From the NCBI GenBank assembly GCA_009733745.1, contig WNWL01000001.1:1-64000 (forward strand): a stretch of DNA of 64,000 bases, read 5' to 3'. The position numbers and the translations under genes were made by a program. This DNA is from Oceanobacillus sp. HTM 045. Lineage in GTDB: Bacteria > Pseudomonadota > Alphaproteobacteria > Rhodobacterales > Rhodobacteraceae. The notes beneath the pieces are model-generated. The model saw only the letters and a list, made by a program, of their open reading frames with translations. It searched no databases and had not been told where the DNA came from. Shown here in pieces: positions 19,431 to 32,399 of the stretch; the first letter of the stretch is position 1, and the number at the start of each line of letters is the position of its first letter.

Positions 19431-19451
19431 GCGCCCGCTCAGGGCGGGCGC
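19431..19451 (-). terminator. Stem-loop between dctP and dctQ
   Basis: An 8-bp GC-rich stem (gcgcccgc / gcgggcgc) with a 5-base loop lies 9 bases past the dctP stop. No T-run follows, so it is more likely a processing or attenuation hairpin that lets the abundant binding protein outpace the membrane subunits. The 160-bp gap holds no other feature I can see. Confidence 0.6.
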
Positions 19452-19459
19452 GCGGTCGC

Positions 19460-20455
19460 TCACTCGACTTCGAGCGCGAGGTCGAGCAGCTTCTGGCCGT
19501 CCGGCGTCTCCTCGATGAAGGAAGCGTAGGACGAGCCCTTGGCGATCTCGCGCCATGCCGCGAAGTCTTCCTCGGTCATGGTCGCGATCTCCACGCCGGC
19601 GTCGCGGAAGACCTGCGTCGCGGCGGCATCGGCGGCCTTCGCCTCGTCGAGATAGAACGCCTCCGCCTTCTCGGCCGCGGCCATCAGCGCGTCCTTTTGC
19701 TCCTGGCTCAGCCCGTCGAAGGTGGACTTGTTCATCAGCAGCGGCTGGTACATGAACCAGAGCGCCACGTCGCCCGCCGGGGTGAAGCAGGCGAGTTGCT
19801 CGTAGAGCCGGTAGGAGACGAAGCTGGAGGACGAGGTGTTCGCGCCGTCCAGCACGCCGGTCTGCAGCGCCGAGTAGATCTCGGAGGACGGCATCGAGGC
19901 GATCGAGGCCCCCGCGCCCGCCAGCATCTGCTCGAACGACTTGCCCGCCGCCCGCATCTGCATGCCGGCGACGTCGTCGGGCCCGGTGATGCACTTGTCC
20001 TTCCCGGCAAAGCCGCCCGCGAGATAGCCGTGGACGAGCACCATCACGTCGTCCTCGGCCATGATCTCCTCGAGGGCGTCCATGAACGGCGAGTCCGAGA
20101 GGCGCGCGGCGTGGTCGTGGTTCCGCACCAGGCCGGGCATCAGCGTGAGGTTATAGGCTGGCCGCTGCCCGCCGGCGTAGGCGAGCGGCAGGACGGCCAT
20201 GTCGAGCTGGCCTCGCGTCAGCGGCCGGTACTGCTCGCGCGGCTTGTAGAGCGATTTCGAGGGGAAGATGGTGATTGTCAGGCCGACATCGGCCGCCGCC
20301 ACCTCGTCCGCCACCATCTGCGCCACCTTGTGGCGCACGTCGCTCGTCGACCACTGGTGGCTGAGCTTGAGTTCGACATCCGCCTGCGCCGCGCCGGCGC
20401 CGACAAACGCGGCCATGGCCGCGCCAAGGATCCCGACCCTGAACTTCCGGATCAT
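19460..20455 (-). CDS. TRAP transporter substrate-binding protein (DctP)
   Basis: 331 residues from ATG 20455, preceded by ggagg at proper distance. An N-terminal signal peptide (AAMAAFVGAGAAQA, cleavage near residue 24) is followed by ELKLSHQWSTSDVRHKVAQM and the DctP core (TITIFPSKSLYKPREQYR, SIASMPSSEIYSALQTGVLDG). The periplasmic protein captures the substrate for DctQM. The substrate is inferred to be malonate-like from the MCD gene in the same operon. Confidence 0.92.
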   Translation of the reverse strand: MIRKFRVGILGAAMAAFVGAGAAQADVELKLSHQWSTSDVRHKVAQMVADEVAAADVGLTITIFPSKSLYKPREQYRPLTRGQLDMAVLPLAYAGGQRPAYNLTLMPGLVRNHDHAARLSDSPFMDALEEIMAEDDVMVLVHGYLAGGFAGKDKCITGPDDVAGMQMRAAGKSFEQMLAGAGASIASMPSSEIYSALQTGVLDGANTSSSSFVSYRLYEQLACFTPAGDVALWFMYQPLLMNKSTFDGLSQEQKDALMAAAEKAEAFYLDEAKAADAAATQVFRDAGVEIATMTEEDFAAWREIAKGSSYASFIEETPDGQKLLDLALEVE

Positions 20456-20547
20456 GTCATTCCTCCCATGTTCAGACGTCCGCAGGACGCGGATCGCGGG
20501 CCTTCGCGGCCTCTGGGTCCATCGATAGGCTGGGGCGGAATGCAGTG

Positions 20548-20572
20548 TCAAGATAATCGTATACAATCTTGA
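20548..20572. promoter_or_regulatory. Candidate GntR/FCD operator
   Basis: Inverted arms tcaagat / atcttga (7 bp, 11-base spacer) enclose gtatac, the core often seen in operators of FCD-type GntR regulators. The site lies in the divergent intergenic region, 46 bases before the gntR start and 93 before dctP, suiting control of both. Confidence 0.6.
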
Positions 20573-20617
20573 GGTTGGAAAATACATTGCGTTCAACAGG
20601 CGAAGACAGGTTTCACG

Positions 20618-21289
20618 ATGGAGAAACGCGCCGACCAGCTTCGGGACCGGCTCGAGGAGGAAATACTCACGAGCAGGTACCGGCCCGGGGACCGGCTCGA
20701 CGAGCAGAGCCTCGCAGCGCAATTCGGCGTCTCCAGGACCCCCGTGCGGGAGGCGCTGTTCCAGCTCGTCGCCGCCGGGCTGATCGAGCACAGGCCCCAT
20801 CGCGGCACCTTCGTCTCCGAAGTCGGGCCGCGCCACCTGATGGAGATGTTCGAGGTGATGGCCGAGCTCGAGGCCATGTGCGCGCGCCTCGCCGCCCGCA
20901 GGGTGGACGCGTCGCGCCTCGCCGCCATCGAGGAATCGCACCGCGCCTGCGAGGCGGCCGCGGAATCGGGCGACATGGACGGCTACTACTACGAGAACGA
21001 AGCCTTCCACGACCGGATCCGAGCCGCCGGGGGAAACGCCTTCCTCCGCGAGCAGGCGGCCCAGTTGCACAAGCGACTGAAACCCTACCGGCGTCTCCAG
21101 CTCCGCGTGCGGAACCGGGTCGCAGCGTCGTTCCGCGAACATGACGCAATCGTCGCGGCGATCAGGGCAGGGGACCCGGACGCGGCAGCAGCCGCGATGC
21201 GCGACCACGTTGCCATTCAGGGCGAACGGTTCACCGACCTTCTCGCATCGCTGGAGCCGCATGGAGAAAGCAGGCGCGCCCGCGACTGA
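20618..21289 (+). CDS. GntR-family transcriptional regulator, FCD type
   Basis: 223 residues. The N-terminal winged helix (YRPGDRLDEQSLAAQFGVSRTPVREAL, GTFVSEV) is followed by the helical FCD ligand domain with the metal-ligand pattern around ENEAFHDRI, EHDAIVAAI and AMRDHVAIQ. It is transcribed divergently from the TRAP-MCD operon. By analogy with MatR of rhizobial mat operons it probably senses malonate, but the ligand is inferred only from context. Confidence 0.88.
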   Translation: MEKRADQLRDRLEEEILTSRYRPGDRLDEQSLAAQFGVSRTPVREALFQLVAAGLIEHRPHRGTFVSEVGPRHLMEMFEVMAELEAMCARLAARRVDASRLAAIEESHRACEAAAESGDMDGYYYENEAFHDRIRAAGGNAFLREQAAQLHKRLKPYRRLQLRVRNRVAASFREHDAIVAAIRAGDPDAAAAAMRDHVAIQGERFTDLLASLEPHGESRRARD

Positions 21290-21304
21290 CCGGTCACGCC
21301 CGCG

Positions 21305-23964
<2,660 letters not shown>

Positions 23965-23968
<4 letters not shown>

Positions 23969-25026
23969 GCGGCAGCCTCCGCGTCGCCCGCCGATTTCTC
24001 GAACATCTCCAGCCCGGAGAGCCTGAGCCGCTCCGCCCGCGGCGCCGGTTTGCGCGGGGCGACACCTTCCACCGCGTCGGCAATGGCGCGGATATGATCC
24101 GGTGTCGTGCCGCAGCACCCGCCGACCACGTTCACCAGCCCCGCCTCGGCCCATTCCCTCAGATGCGCCGCGGTCTCCTCCGGCTGCTCATCATAGCCGC
24201 CCATCTCGTTCGGCAGCCCCGCGTTGGGGTAGGCGGAGATCAGGCAATCGGCCACGCCTGCCAGCGCGCGGATATGCGGGCGCATCTCCGCCGCGCCGAG
24301 CGCGCAGTTGAGCCCGACCGAGAACGGCCGCGCATGGCTGACGGAAACCCAGAACGCCTCCGGCGTCTGCCCCGTCAGCGTCCGCCCCGAGCGGTCGGTG
24401 ATCGTGCCGGAGATCATCACCGGCGGCATGTCGAGCCCCTCGTCGGCCAGCGACTGAATGGCATGGAGCGCCGCCTTGGCGTTCAGCGTGTCGAAGATGG
24501 TCTCGACCAGCAGCAGGTCCACGCCGCCCCGGACCAGCGCCCGCGCCGCCTCGCCGTAGGAGGATGCTAGATCGTCGAAGGTCACGTTGCGAAAACCTGG
24601 GTCGTTGACGTCCGGGCTGATCGAGGCAGTCCGGTTGGTCGGCCCGATCGCACCCGCAACCCAACGCGGCCTGTGCGGGGTCGAGGCGGCCACTGCCGCC
24701 TCGCGGGCGATCCGCGCCGATTCGAGGTTCAGCTCGGCGACCACGTCCTCCATCCCGTAATCGGACTGGCTGATCCGCGTGGCCGAGAAGGTATTGGTGC
24801 AGACGATATCCGCGCCCGCGTCGAGGAACGCGGCGTGGATGTCCCGGATCATGTCCGGTTGCGTCAGGGTCAGGATCTCGTTGTTCCCCGCGAGGTCCGG
24901 CGGGTGCGCGGCGAACCGCTGGCCCCGGTAGGTTGCCTCGTCCGGGCGCTGGGTCTGGATCATCGTGCCCATCGCCCCGTCCAGGATCAGGATCCGCTCG
25001 CGTGCGGTTTCGGGAATTCCGTTCAT
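23965..25026 (-). CDS. metH: Methionine synthase, homocysteine-binding domain (split MetH, N-terminal piece)
   Basis: 353 residues from ATG 25026; frames extending to 25164 are not coding-like. Seen: [11 protein letters not shown] at the start of the barrel, [16 protein letters not shown], the zinc ligand in VGLNCALGA and the paired cysteines in [11 protein letters not shown]. This is a complete Hcy S-methyltransferase module. It shares 4 bases with the B12-dependent piece, which implies coupled translation and an equimolar two-protein enzyme. The C-terminal tail after GGCCGTT (about 45 residues) resembles an interdomain linker. Confidence 0.93.
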
Positions 25027-25409
25027 CGACGTGAGGCCCCTTCGATCGCAGGGCTGAAGCGCCCGGCGAGAAGTCCTAGTTGACGGAAAGCGACCATTCA
25101 ATACGCAATTGCGACCGGGAGAATGCTGCCGTGGCCCGACGCGCCCGCGATCAGCCGCATACACGGACGCAGCGGAACCTACGCGGGAAAAGTAAATCTG
25201 AAATACACGCTAATGGAGAGCCCGAATTCAATGCCACATTTCAGCCCTCATCAATGTCCAGACAGTTTGAGTTAAATTCATTTGACGACCCTCCCGGCAC
25301 TGGTAGGTTCTGCACCGGGAGCGGGACTTGGGAGCCACTGCATCCGCAGCGTGTGTTTCCTTTTTCTGTGAGAACAAGTGGTCCAAGTGGCTTTGTGGGG
25401 TGATGCGTC
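25027..25409. other. Divergent intergenic region between metH and the RTX gene
   Basis: 383 bases with no gene. It should hold promoters for both directions. The stretch 25190-25300 is notably AT-richer than surroundings, as expected upstream of the RTX gene. I looked for a SAM- or SAH-type riboswitch before metH and could not support one by eye. Confidence 0.5.
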
Positions 25410-28400
25410 ATGGCAACGGTGAATGGCGGCAGCGGTAACGACACGCTGCCCGGCACGGGTGCGTCCGACGAGATTTACGGCGGCGACGGCAACGATCTGA
25501 TCCAGCCGACCGGCATGAACGACACGATCTACGGCGGGGCGGATGACGATACCATCGTCGCCAGTGCCGGGAACGACACGATCTTCGGCGGCACCGGCCT
25601 CGACACCTACGACCTGACCGGCGACGGCAACTCTGGCGCCACTGTGGACCTTGGTGCCGGCACCGCCTCCGGGGCGGGCATCGGCACCGACACCCTGACC
25701 GAGGTCGAGAACGTCGTCGGCGGCGACGGCGACGACGACATCACCGGGTCCGCCGAGGCGAACATCCTCGAGGGCGGCGGCGGCGACGATACGCTTCGGG
25801 CCACTGGCGACGGAGACACCCTCGACGGCGGGGCAGGCACCGACACCGCGGACTACTCGGGCGAGGCCGGGCCCGTGACCGTCGACCTCGGCGCCGGTAC
25901 CGCCACCCGCGGCGGCGAGACCGACACGCTGATCTCCATCGAGAATGTCATCGGCACTGCCGCGGGCGACACGCTGACCGGCTCCGCGGCGGACGAGACG
26001 CTCGAGGGCGGCCTCGGCGACGATACCATCGACGGCGGCGCGGGCATCGACGTGGCGCGGATCGACGACAACGGCTTCGCCGGATTCAACGCGGGCGACT
26101 ACGACACCAGCGGCCTGAGCGTCTCTGGCGGCGTCGTCTCCGGCACGCTGGTCGGCCCTTCGGGCACCGACACGCTGGCCGGAATCGAGGTGCTCGAGGT
26201 CACCAATACCGGCTCCTCCACCTTCATCGTCCTGCCCGGCATGTCGATCAACGCGGCCATCGCCGCGGCGAGCGCGGGCGACACCATCTACATCGCCCCG
26301 GGCACCTACAACGAGGAAGTCGACGTCACCAAGTCGCTGACCTTCGTCGGCGCGGGCGACGGCACCGACCCGCTCGCCGACACGATCCTCACCGGCGGCG
26401 GCAAGGTCAGCGAGGGCAACGGCATCGGCACGGTGTTCACCATCAGCGCCGACGACGTGACCATCGAGAACCTCCGCATCCAGGACGCGGGCGAGGGCAT
26501 CGCGCTCTCGAACGGCTTCTCGAACCTCACCGTGACCGATGCCACCATCTACAACACCGACAGCGGCATCTTTGCCGCGGGCCCGGTGCTGTTCGACGGC
26601 ATCACCGTCACCGGCACCACGTTCGACTTCAACGACATCGGCCTGCACAATCTCAATGGCGGCGACGGCGGCACGTTGAGCAACGTCAGCTTCGACGATG
26701 TGCTGTTCTTCGAGAACAGGAACGGCGCGGTCTTCAGCGAAGGCATGGAGACGGCCTCCTTCACCAACATCACCGCCACCGAGAACGGCCTCGGGACGGA
26801 TGACAACTACGTCTTCCAGTTCATCAGCGTGCATGGCGGCAACTTCACCGACATCACCTTCGACGGCTTCGCGATCAGCAACGCCGTGGCCGCCGAGGGC
26901 GCGTTCTCCATCGAGGGATACTCCGCCGGCAGCTTCGGCGCGCCTTATGGCGACTCCACCGTCTCCAACTTCGTCATCCAGAACGGAACGGTGGACAACC
27001 TCCTCAACTACATCCGCACGAACTCGGAGACGTCGGAACTGACGGTGACGGGCGTCACGCCCACGAACATCGTCAACTTCGACTACGTGAACCGGGGCGA
27101 TTTCGACGGCCCGCTCACCATCGCCGGCGACCGGTTCGCCGCGGACACCCGCGACAACATCATGGGCCGCGAGGACGATGACAGCCTCGACGGCGGCGGC
27201 GGCGCGGACTCGATCTCCGGCGAGGGAGGCGACGACCGAATCTCGGGCGGCACCGGCAACGACGCCATCGGCGGCGGCGCGGGCACCGACACGGCGGTCT
27301 ATTCCGGCAACCTCGCCGACTACAGCTTCACCGCCTTGACCGGCCCGGACGGCCGCGCCACCGGCTTCACCGGCGTCACCGACAACAATGCCGGCGACGG
27401 CGACGAGGGCACCGACACCCTCACCTCCATCGAGCGGTTGGAGTTCGCCGACGGGGTGGTGGATGTCGCCAGGCCGGTCCACCTGTTCGACGGCCTCGGC
27501 AATCTCGCGGGCACGTTCGACACCATCCAGGCGGCGGTGGATGCGGCCTCGGCCGACTACACCGTGCTGGTCGACGACGGGACCTATACCGAGAACGTCG
27601 TCATCGACGTGCCGCTGACGCTCCTCTCCGTGAACGGGCGGGGCAGCACGATCATCGAGGGCATCTCCGGCGTCGGCGCGCTCGGCACCGTGCGGGTGCT
27701 CAACGGCGTCGACGGCGTGACCATCGGCGACACCGGCCAGGGATTCCACATCGTCGGCATCGACAACGGCCTGCCCGGCGTCGAGAACGCCGCTGTCTAC
27801 CTGCAGGGCTCGCAGGATGGCTTCACCCTCCGCGACAACGAGATCGAGGCCGCGGGCGAGGCGGGCCTTCTCTCCGAGTACGGCGGCGCGCTCACCAACG
27901 CCGTGATCGACGGCAACGAGTTCTCCGGCCAGACCTTCCTCGGCGCGAACCCGGCCGGGATCGGCTTCAGCCAGCAATTCACCATCGCCAACGTGCCACG
28001 CCAGCTCGTCGTGATCGGTCCGGCCGGCACGTCGAGCAACGTGGAGTTCACCAACAACCTCGTAAGCGGCATCACCGGTGGCATCTCCTCGGACGACGGC
28101 GTCTCCGAGCAGGGCAACACGATGGTCACCATCGATGTCGGCGGGGCGACGATCTCGGGCAACGACTTCACCGGCATCACGGCGCGTTTCGCGACCGCGC
28201 TGCGGGCCCGTGGTCCGGAAACCGATATCGAGAACAACACCTTCGACAACTCCGCGGACGGCGATACCCGTGGCGTGTTCGTCCAGGACCAGGGCGCGCC
28301 GGGCTCCTACGCTGGCAACGCGTTCATCGGCGGCACGGATGACGACCTCTTCACCGGCATGACCCCGGGCGCCGACACCGCCACGGGCGGTGATGGCGAC

Positions 28401-31400
28401 GACGTGTTCTTCGGCGCGGCCGGCGACGACACCATCGACGGCGGGGCTGACGACGATACCGCGCTCTACGAGGGCTCCCGCGACGGTTACGACCTCACCG
28501 TCACGACCGACGCGCAGGGCTTCGTCACCGGCATCAGCCAGGTGGAGGATCTCACCGGCGACAGCCCGACGCTCGACAACCTTGAGGAGGGGACCGACAC
28601 CCTCACCTCCATCGAGCGGCTGGAGTTCTCCGACGCGGTGATCGACCTCGGCCACCCGGTGCAACTCTTCGACGATGGCGGCGCGCTTGTCGGCACGTTC
28701 GAGACCATCCAGGCCGGCATCGATGCCGCGGCGGACGGTTTCACCCTGCGGGTCGCGGCAGGCGCCTATGCCGAGAACATCGAGGTCGATGTCGCCGTCA
28801 CCATCATCGGCGAAGTGGACGGATCGGGCGACCCGGCGGTGACGGTCGGCACAGGCTCCGGCCCGGCGATCACCGTCAGCGCGAACGCGCCCGGCGAGGA
28901 TGTTTCGCTCCAGGGCCTCGCCACGGCCGCCGGCGCTAGCCGCGGTGTCACGGTCTCGACCGGCGCGGCGCTCGACAGCCTGACGCTCGACAACATGGCG
29001 ATCGCGGGCGCCAGCGGCGCGGGCTTCGACCTGAACGACGCCGACGGCGTGCTGGCCGTCGCGATCCTCAACTCGGCCTTCACGCAGAACGCGCTCGGGC
29101 AGGCCAATGTCGGCGACGTGGTGTTCTTCGAATACCACGGCGACATCACCATCACCGACACCACGATCACCGGCGCGGCGCTGGGATCGGGCAACGGCGA
29201 CCGCGCGGCCAACGCGATCCAGATCGCGGGCTTCGACCAGGCGACCTACGACGTGACCCAGCCCATCGGCACGGTGACCATCGACGGGCTCGCCATCGAG
29301 GGCTCCTACCGGAAGCCGCTGGTGATGATCCAGGGCTACCAGGACCTCGCGGGCCTCTCCTTCGCCGCCTCCTCGATCACGGGCGAAAGCGGGTGGGGCG
29401 ACCTGCTGTTCATCGACCCGGTCGGGTCGACCGGGCAGGACGCGCCCGGTACGGGCGGGTACCCGGGCTTCTTCGACGCCGCCAATGGCGGCACCGACAT
29501 CGCCCTCGACCTCTCCGGCATCACCGTGACCCAGCAGGGCAGCGGCACCGCCGAGGCACCTTTCGGGATCGCGACGCCGACCGTCGACGTGCGGCACCGC
29601 GGCACCGACGCTGACGACGTGGTCACCGGCACAAACGCCCGAGACCTGATCAACAACGTGGCCGAGGGCAACAACGACCTCGGCGGCGACGACGTGCTCT
29701 CGGGCCTCGGCGGCAACGACGTGTTCGTCGGCGGTGCGGGCGACGACAGCATCGACGGCGGCGCCGATTTCGACACCGCCATCTACGAGGGCTCGCGCGA
29801 CGGCTACGACGTCACCTACACGACCGACGCGAACGGCTTCGTGGTGAGCTTCCAGTCGGTCGAGGACCTGACCGGCGACAGCCCGACCCTCGACACGCTG
29901 GAGGAGGGGACGGATACCCTCACATCCGTCGAGGCGCTGCTCTTCAACGACGCGACGCTCAGCGTCGGCGACCCGGTCCAGCTCTTCGACGAGAACGACG
30001 TGCTGGTCGGCACCTTCGGCGACCTCGAGTCGGCGGTCATGGCGGCCTCGGCCGACTTCACCATCCGCCTCTCGGCCGGCGACATCGCCGACACCACCGA
30101 CGGCGACCAGATCCTGATCGACAAGGACCTGACCATCATCGGCGCCGGCAAGGGCACCTCGATCGTCAAGTCCAGCTTCGACACCGGCACCTCGGGCGAT
30201 GCCCGCGGCTGGTTCAACGTCGCGGAAGGCGTGACCCTCGACGTGCAGGACGTCACCTTCGACGGTGACGGCCAGTCGATCTACCAGGCCTTCCGTCACC
30301 GCGGTTCGGGCAGCTTCGACAATGTCGAGTTCACCGACATCCAGTACAACGCCAGCGGCCCGCACTACCAGGGCGTGGCGGTGGCGGTGTTCGGCTCCGT
30401 CTCGGCGGTGGACATCACCAATTCCGATTTCTCCGACATCGGCCGGATCGGCGTGCTCTACTTCGGCGCGGGCGTGACGGGCACGTTCGAGGGCAACACC
30501 TACACCGGCAAGGGCGCGGGCGACTGGCTCGACTACGCGCTCGACATCTCCGCCGGGGCCGATATCGACGTGATCGGCAACCAGGTGAGCGGGAACCTCG
30601 GCGTGGCGTCGTCGGACGGCTCCACCTCCGCCGCGTTCCTCGTCAGCACCTTTTTCGGCCCGGGCACCGACGCGATCTTTACCGACAACGTGCTGGACGG
30701 GAACACCACCGGCTTCGCCATCGGCTTCGACCTCTCCGACGGCTCGACCGTGGACATGACGACCGGCAACGTCGTCACCAACGGCACCGGCGCGGTCGTC
30801 CGCGGCAACGCGGTGGTCGCGAACGCCGACAGCCTCGACGGCGACTACAAGTGGTTCGGCGGCGCGGCGGCGAATGCCGTCACCGGTGCCGACGAGGCCG
30901 ACACGCTCGAAGGCGGCGGCGCCGCCGACACCATCACCGGCAATGGCGGAGACGACATCATCCGCGGCGACGCGGGCGACGACAACATCTTCGCCGGCGC
31001 GGGCGAGGACCAGGTGTTCTGGTCCTTCGGCGACGGCAACGACTCGATCGACGGCGGCGCGGACGACGACACCGCCACCTTCACCGGCCAGGCCGGCGCG
31101 CTCACCGATTTCGACCTCACCTCTACCGGCACCGCCATCGGGATCGACGCGGACAGCGCCGACGCGGCCACGGTGAGCGCGGTCGAGGACCTGGTGATCA
31201 ACGCCGGGAATGGCGGCTCGCTCGACGTGAGCATCACCGGTGACTTCACCGGGACCGGGCTCGCGACCTCGACCATCACCATCAACGGCGGATCGGGGAA
31301 TGACAGCGTCGATGCCTCGGGGCTGACCTCTGCCCACGCCATCGTCTTCGACGCCGGCGACGGGGCCGACAGCTTCCACGGCGGCGCGGGTGCAGATCTC

Positions 31401-32339
31401 GTCTATGGCGGCGACGGCGCCGACACGCTCGCGGGCGGGGCCGGGGCCGACAGCCTCGACGGCGGCGCGGGCTACGACATCGCCAGCTACGCCGGCGCGG
31501 CGGCGGAGGTCTACATCTACCGGACCACCGGCACCGGCAGGAATGATGCCGCGGGCGATACCTACAGCGGCATCGAGGCGTTCGAGCTGACCGGTTTCGC
31601 TGACCTCTTCTTCGGCTCGGGCGATGACGAGACGGTGTTCGGCGGCGACGGGAACGACTACCTCGTCGGCGGTGCGGGCGCCGACCGGCTGGTCGGCGGC
31701 ACCGGGTTCAACTATCTCGACGGGGCCGATGGCGGCGGGGCCGACATCCTCGACGGCACCGACGGGGTGATCGACATCGCGTTCTACTACGGCGCGACCA
31801 CCGACCTCGTGTTCGACTTCGTCAACCCTGCCAACAACGTTGGCGAGCACGCCTCCGACACCTTCATCGGGATCGAGGGCGTGGTCGGCGCGGGCGCGCA
31901 CGGCAATACGATGACCGGCGGCACCGCGGACGAATGGTTCGTCGGCGGCGAGATGACCGACTCGCTCTTCGGCGGGGGCGGCGCGGACCGGCTGGAGGGC
32001 AATGGCGGCGACGACGAGATCTTCGGCGGCGCTGGCATCGACGTCATGTTCGGCGGCCGCGGCACGGACGAGCTTACCGGCGGCGCCGGCGAGACCGACG
32101 TGTTCGGCATCCGCAACAACTCGCAGATCGACATCATCAAGGACTGGGACGAGGCCTACGACCAGATCCTGTTCGACCGGATGGGCATCTCGAACTACAG
32201 CCAGTTGTCCTTCGACGACACGACGCAGGCCGGGAATGTCCTGATCACGTCCACGGTCAATTCGACTTTCACGGTTGTGGTCGAGAATGCGACACTCTCA
32301 GATCTGGACGACATGGACAGCTTCATATTCATTCTGTAA
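25410..32339 (+). CDS. Giant RTX calcium-binding protein with repeated beta-helix modules
   Basis: 2309 residues. It opens at once with RTX nonapeptides (NGGSGNDTL, YGGDGNDLI) and has no Sec signal. RTX blocks recur near residues 1-220, 580-630, 985-1030, 1405-1455, 1825-1880, 1970-2040 and 2175-2240. Between them lie pectate-lyase-type right-handed beta-helix domains opened by FDTIQAAVDAASADYT..TYTENVVIDVPLT-like sequences. A ~430-residue unit (TLTSIERLEF, HLF/QLFD, then IQA.ID helix entry, then helix) appears three times. The C-terminus (ILFDRMGISNYSQLSFDD, ending DDMDSFIFIL) fits a type I secretion signal. No secretion genes are in the window. Likely a secreted adhesin, biofilm or polysaccharide-acting protein; activity unknown. 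Confidence 0.9.
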   Translation: MATVNGGSGNDTLPGTGASDEIYGGDGNDLIQPTGMNDTIYGGADDDTIVASAGNDTIFGGTGLDTYDLTGDGNSGATVDLGAGTASGAGIGTDTLTEVENVVGGDGDDDITGSAEANILEGGGGDDTLRATGDGDTLDGGAGTDTADYSGEAGPVTVDLGAGTATRGGETDTLISIENVIGTAAGDTLTGSAADETLEGGLGDDTIDGGAGIDVARIDDNGFAGFNAGDYDTSGLSVSGGVVSGTLVGPSGTDTLAGIEVLEVTNTGSSTFIVLPGMSINAAIAAASAGDTIYIAPGTYNEEVDVTKSLTFVGAGDGTDPLADTILTGGGKVSEGNGIGTVFTISADDVTIENLRIQDAGEGIALSNGFSNLTVTDATIYNTDSGIFAAGPVLFDGITVTGTTFDFNDIGLHNLNGGDGGTLSNVSFDDVLFFENRNGAVFSEGMETASFTNITATENGLGTDDNYVFQFISVHGGNFTDITFDGFAISNAVAAEGAFSIEGYSAGSFGAPYGDSTVSNFVIQNGTVDNLLNYIRTNSETSELTVTGVTPTNIVNFDYVNRGDFDGPLTIAGDRFAADTRDNIMGREDDDSLDGGGGADSISGEGGDDRISGGTGNDAIGGGAGTDTAVYSGNLADYSFTALTGPDGRATGFTGVTDNNAGDGDEGTDTLTSIERLEFADGVVDVARPVHLFDGLGNLAGTFDTIQAAVDAASADYTVLVDDGTYTENVVIDVPLTLLSVNGRGSTIIEGISGVGALGTVRVLNGVDGVTIGDTGQGFHIVGIDNGLPGVENAAVYLQGSQDGFTLRDNEIEAAGEAGLLSEYGGALTNAVIDGNEFSGQTFLGANPAGIGFSQQFTIANVPRQLVVIGPAGTSSNVEFTNNLVSGITGGISSDDGVSEQGNTMVTIDVGGATISGNDFTGITARFATALRARGPETDIENNTFDNSADGDTRGVFVQDQGAPGSYAGNAFIGGTDDDLFTGMTPGADTATGGDGDDVFFGAAGDDTIDGGADDDTALYEGSRDGYDLTVTTDAQGFVTGISQVEDLTGDSPTLDNLEEGTDTLTSIERLEFSDAVIDLGHPVQLFDDGGALVGTFETIQAGIDAAADGFTLRVAAGAYAENIEVDVAVTIIGEVDGSGDPAVTVGTGSGPAITVSANAPGEDVSLQGLATAAGASRGVTVSTGAALDSLTLDNMAIAGASGAGFDLNDADGVLAVAILNSAFTQNALGQANVGDVVFFEYHGDITITDTTITGAALGSGNGDRAANAIQIAGFDQATYDVTQPIGTVTIDGLAIEGSYRKPLVMIQGYQDLAGLSFAASSITGESGWGDLLFIDPVGSTGQDAPGTGGYPGFFDAANGGTDIALDLSGITVTQQGSGTAEAPFGIATPTVDVRHRGTDADDVVTGTNARDLINNVAEGNNDLGGDDVLSGLGGNDVFVGGAGDDSIDGGADFDTAIYEGSRDGYDVTYTTDANGFVVSFQSVEDLTGDSPTLDTLEEGTDTLTSVEALLFNDATLSVGDPVQLFDENDVLVGTFGDLESAVMAASADFTIRLSAGDIADTTDGDQILIDKDLTIIGAGKGTSIVKSSFDTGTSGDARGWFNVAEGVTLDVQDVTFDGDGQSIYQAFRHRGSGSFDNVEFTDIQYNASGPHYQGVAVAVFGSVSAVDITNSDFSDIGRIGVLYFGAGVTGTFEGNTYTGKGAGDWLDYALDISAGADIDVIGNQVSGNLGVASSDGSTSAAFLVSTFFGPGTDAIFTDNVLDGNTTGFAIGFDLSDGSTVDMTTGNVVTNGTGAVVRGNAVVANADSLDGDYKWFGGAAANAVTGADEADTLEGGGAADTITGNGGDDIIRGDAGDDNIFAGAGEDQVFWSFGDGNDSIDGGADDDTATFTGQAGALTDFDLTSTGTAIGIDADSADAATVSAVEDLVINAGNGGSLDVSITGDFTGTGLATSTITINGGSGNDSVDASGLTSAHAIVFDAGDGADSFHGGAGADLVYGGDGADTLAGGAGADSLDGGAGYDIASYAGAAAEVYIYRTTGTGRNDAAGDTYSGIEAFELTGFADLFFGSGDDETVFGGDGNDYLVGGAGADRLVGGTGFNYLDGADGGGADILDGTDGVIDIAFYYGATTDLVFDFVNPANNVGEHASDTFIGIEGVVGAGAHGNTMTGGTADEWFVGGEMTDSLFGGGGADRLEGNGGDDEIFGGAGIDVMFGGRGTDELTGGAGETDVFGIRNNSQIDIIKDWDEAYDQILFDRMGISNYSQLSFDDTTQAGNVLITSTVNSTFTVVVENATLSDLDDMDSFIFIL

Positions 32340-32399
32340 GCGAGAGGTCGATCCATAGGCACCCGGCAATACAGAGCAGACAGACGAGGGGCAGAGCCC

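Noticed and set aside
25027-25409. SAM/SAH riboswitch upstream of metH
   Set aside because: I could not fold or match a known consensus by eye; a covariance-model search would be needed.
25278-31901. A 2207-codon open frame on the minus strand opposite the RTX gene
   Set aside because: It arises because RTX codons for Gly, Asp and Thr read as stop-free Val/Ala/Gly/Asp strings in reverse. The repeat structure belongs to the plus strand, and no domain is visible.
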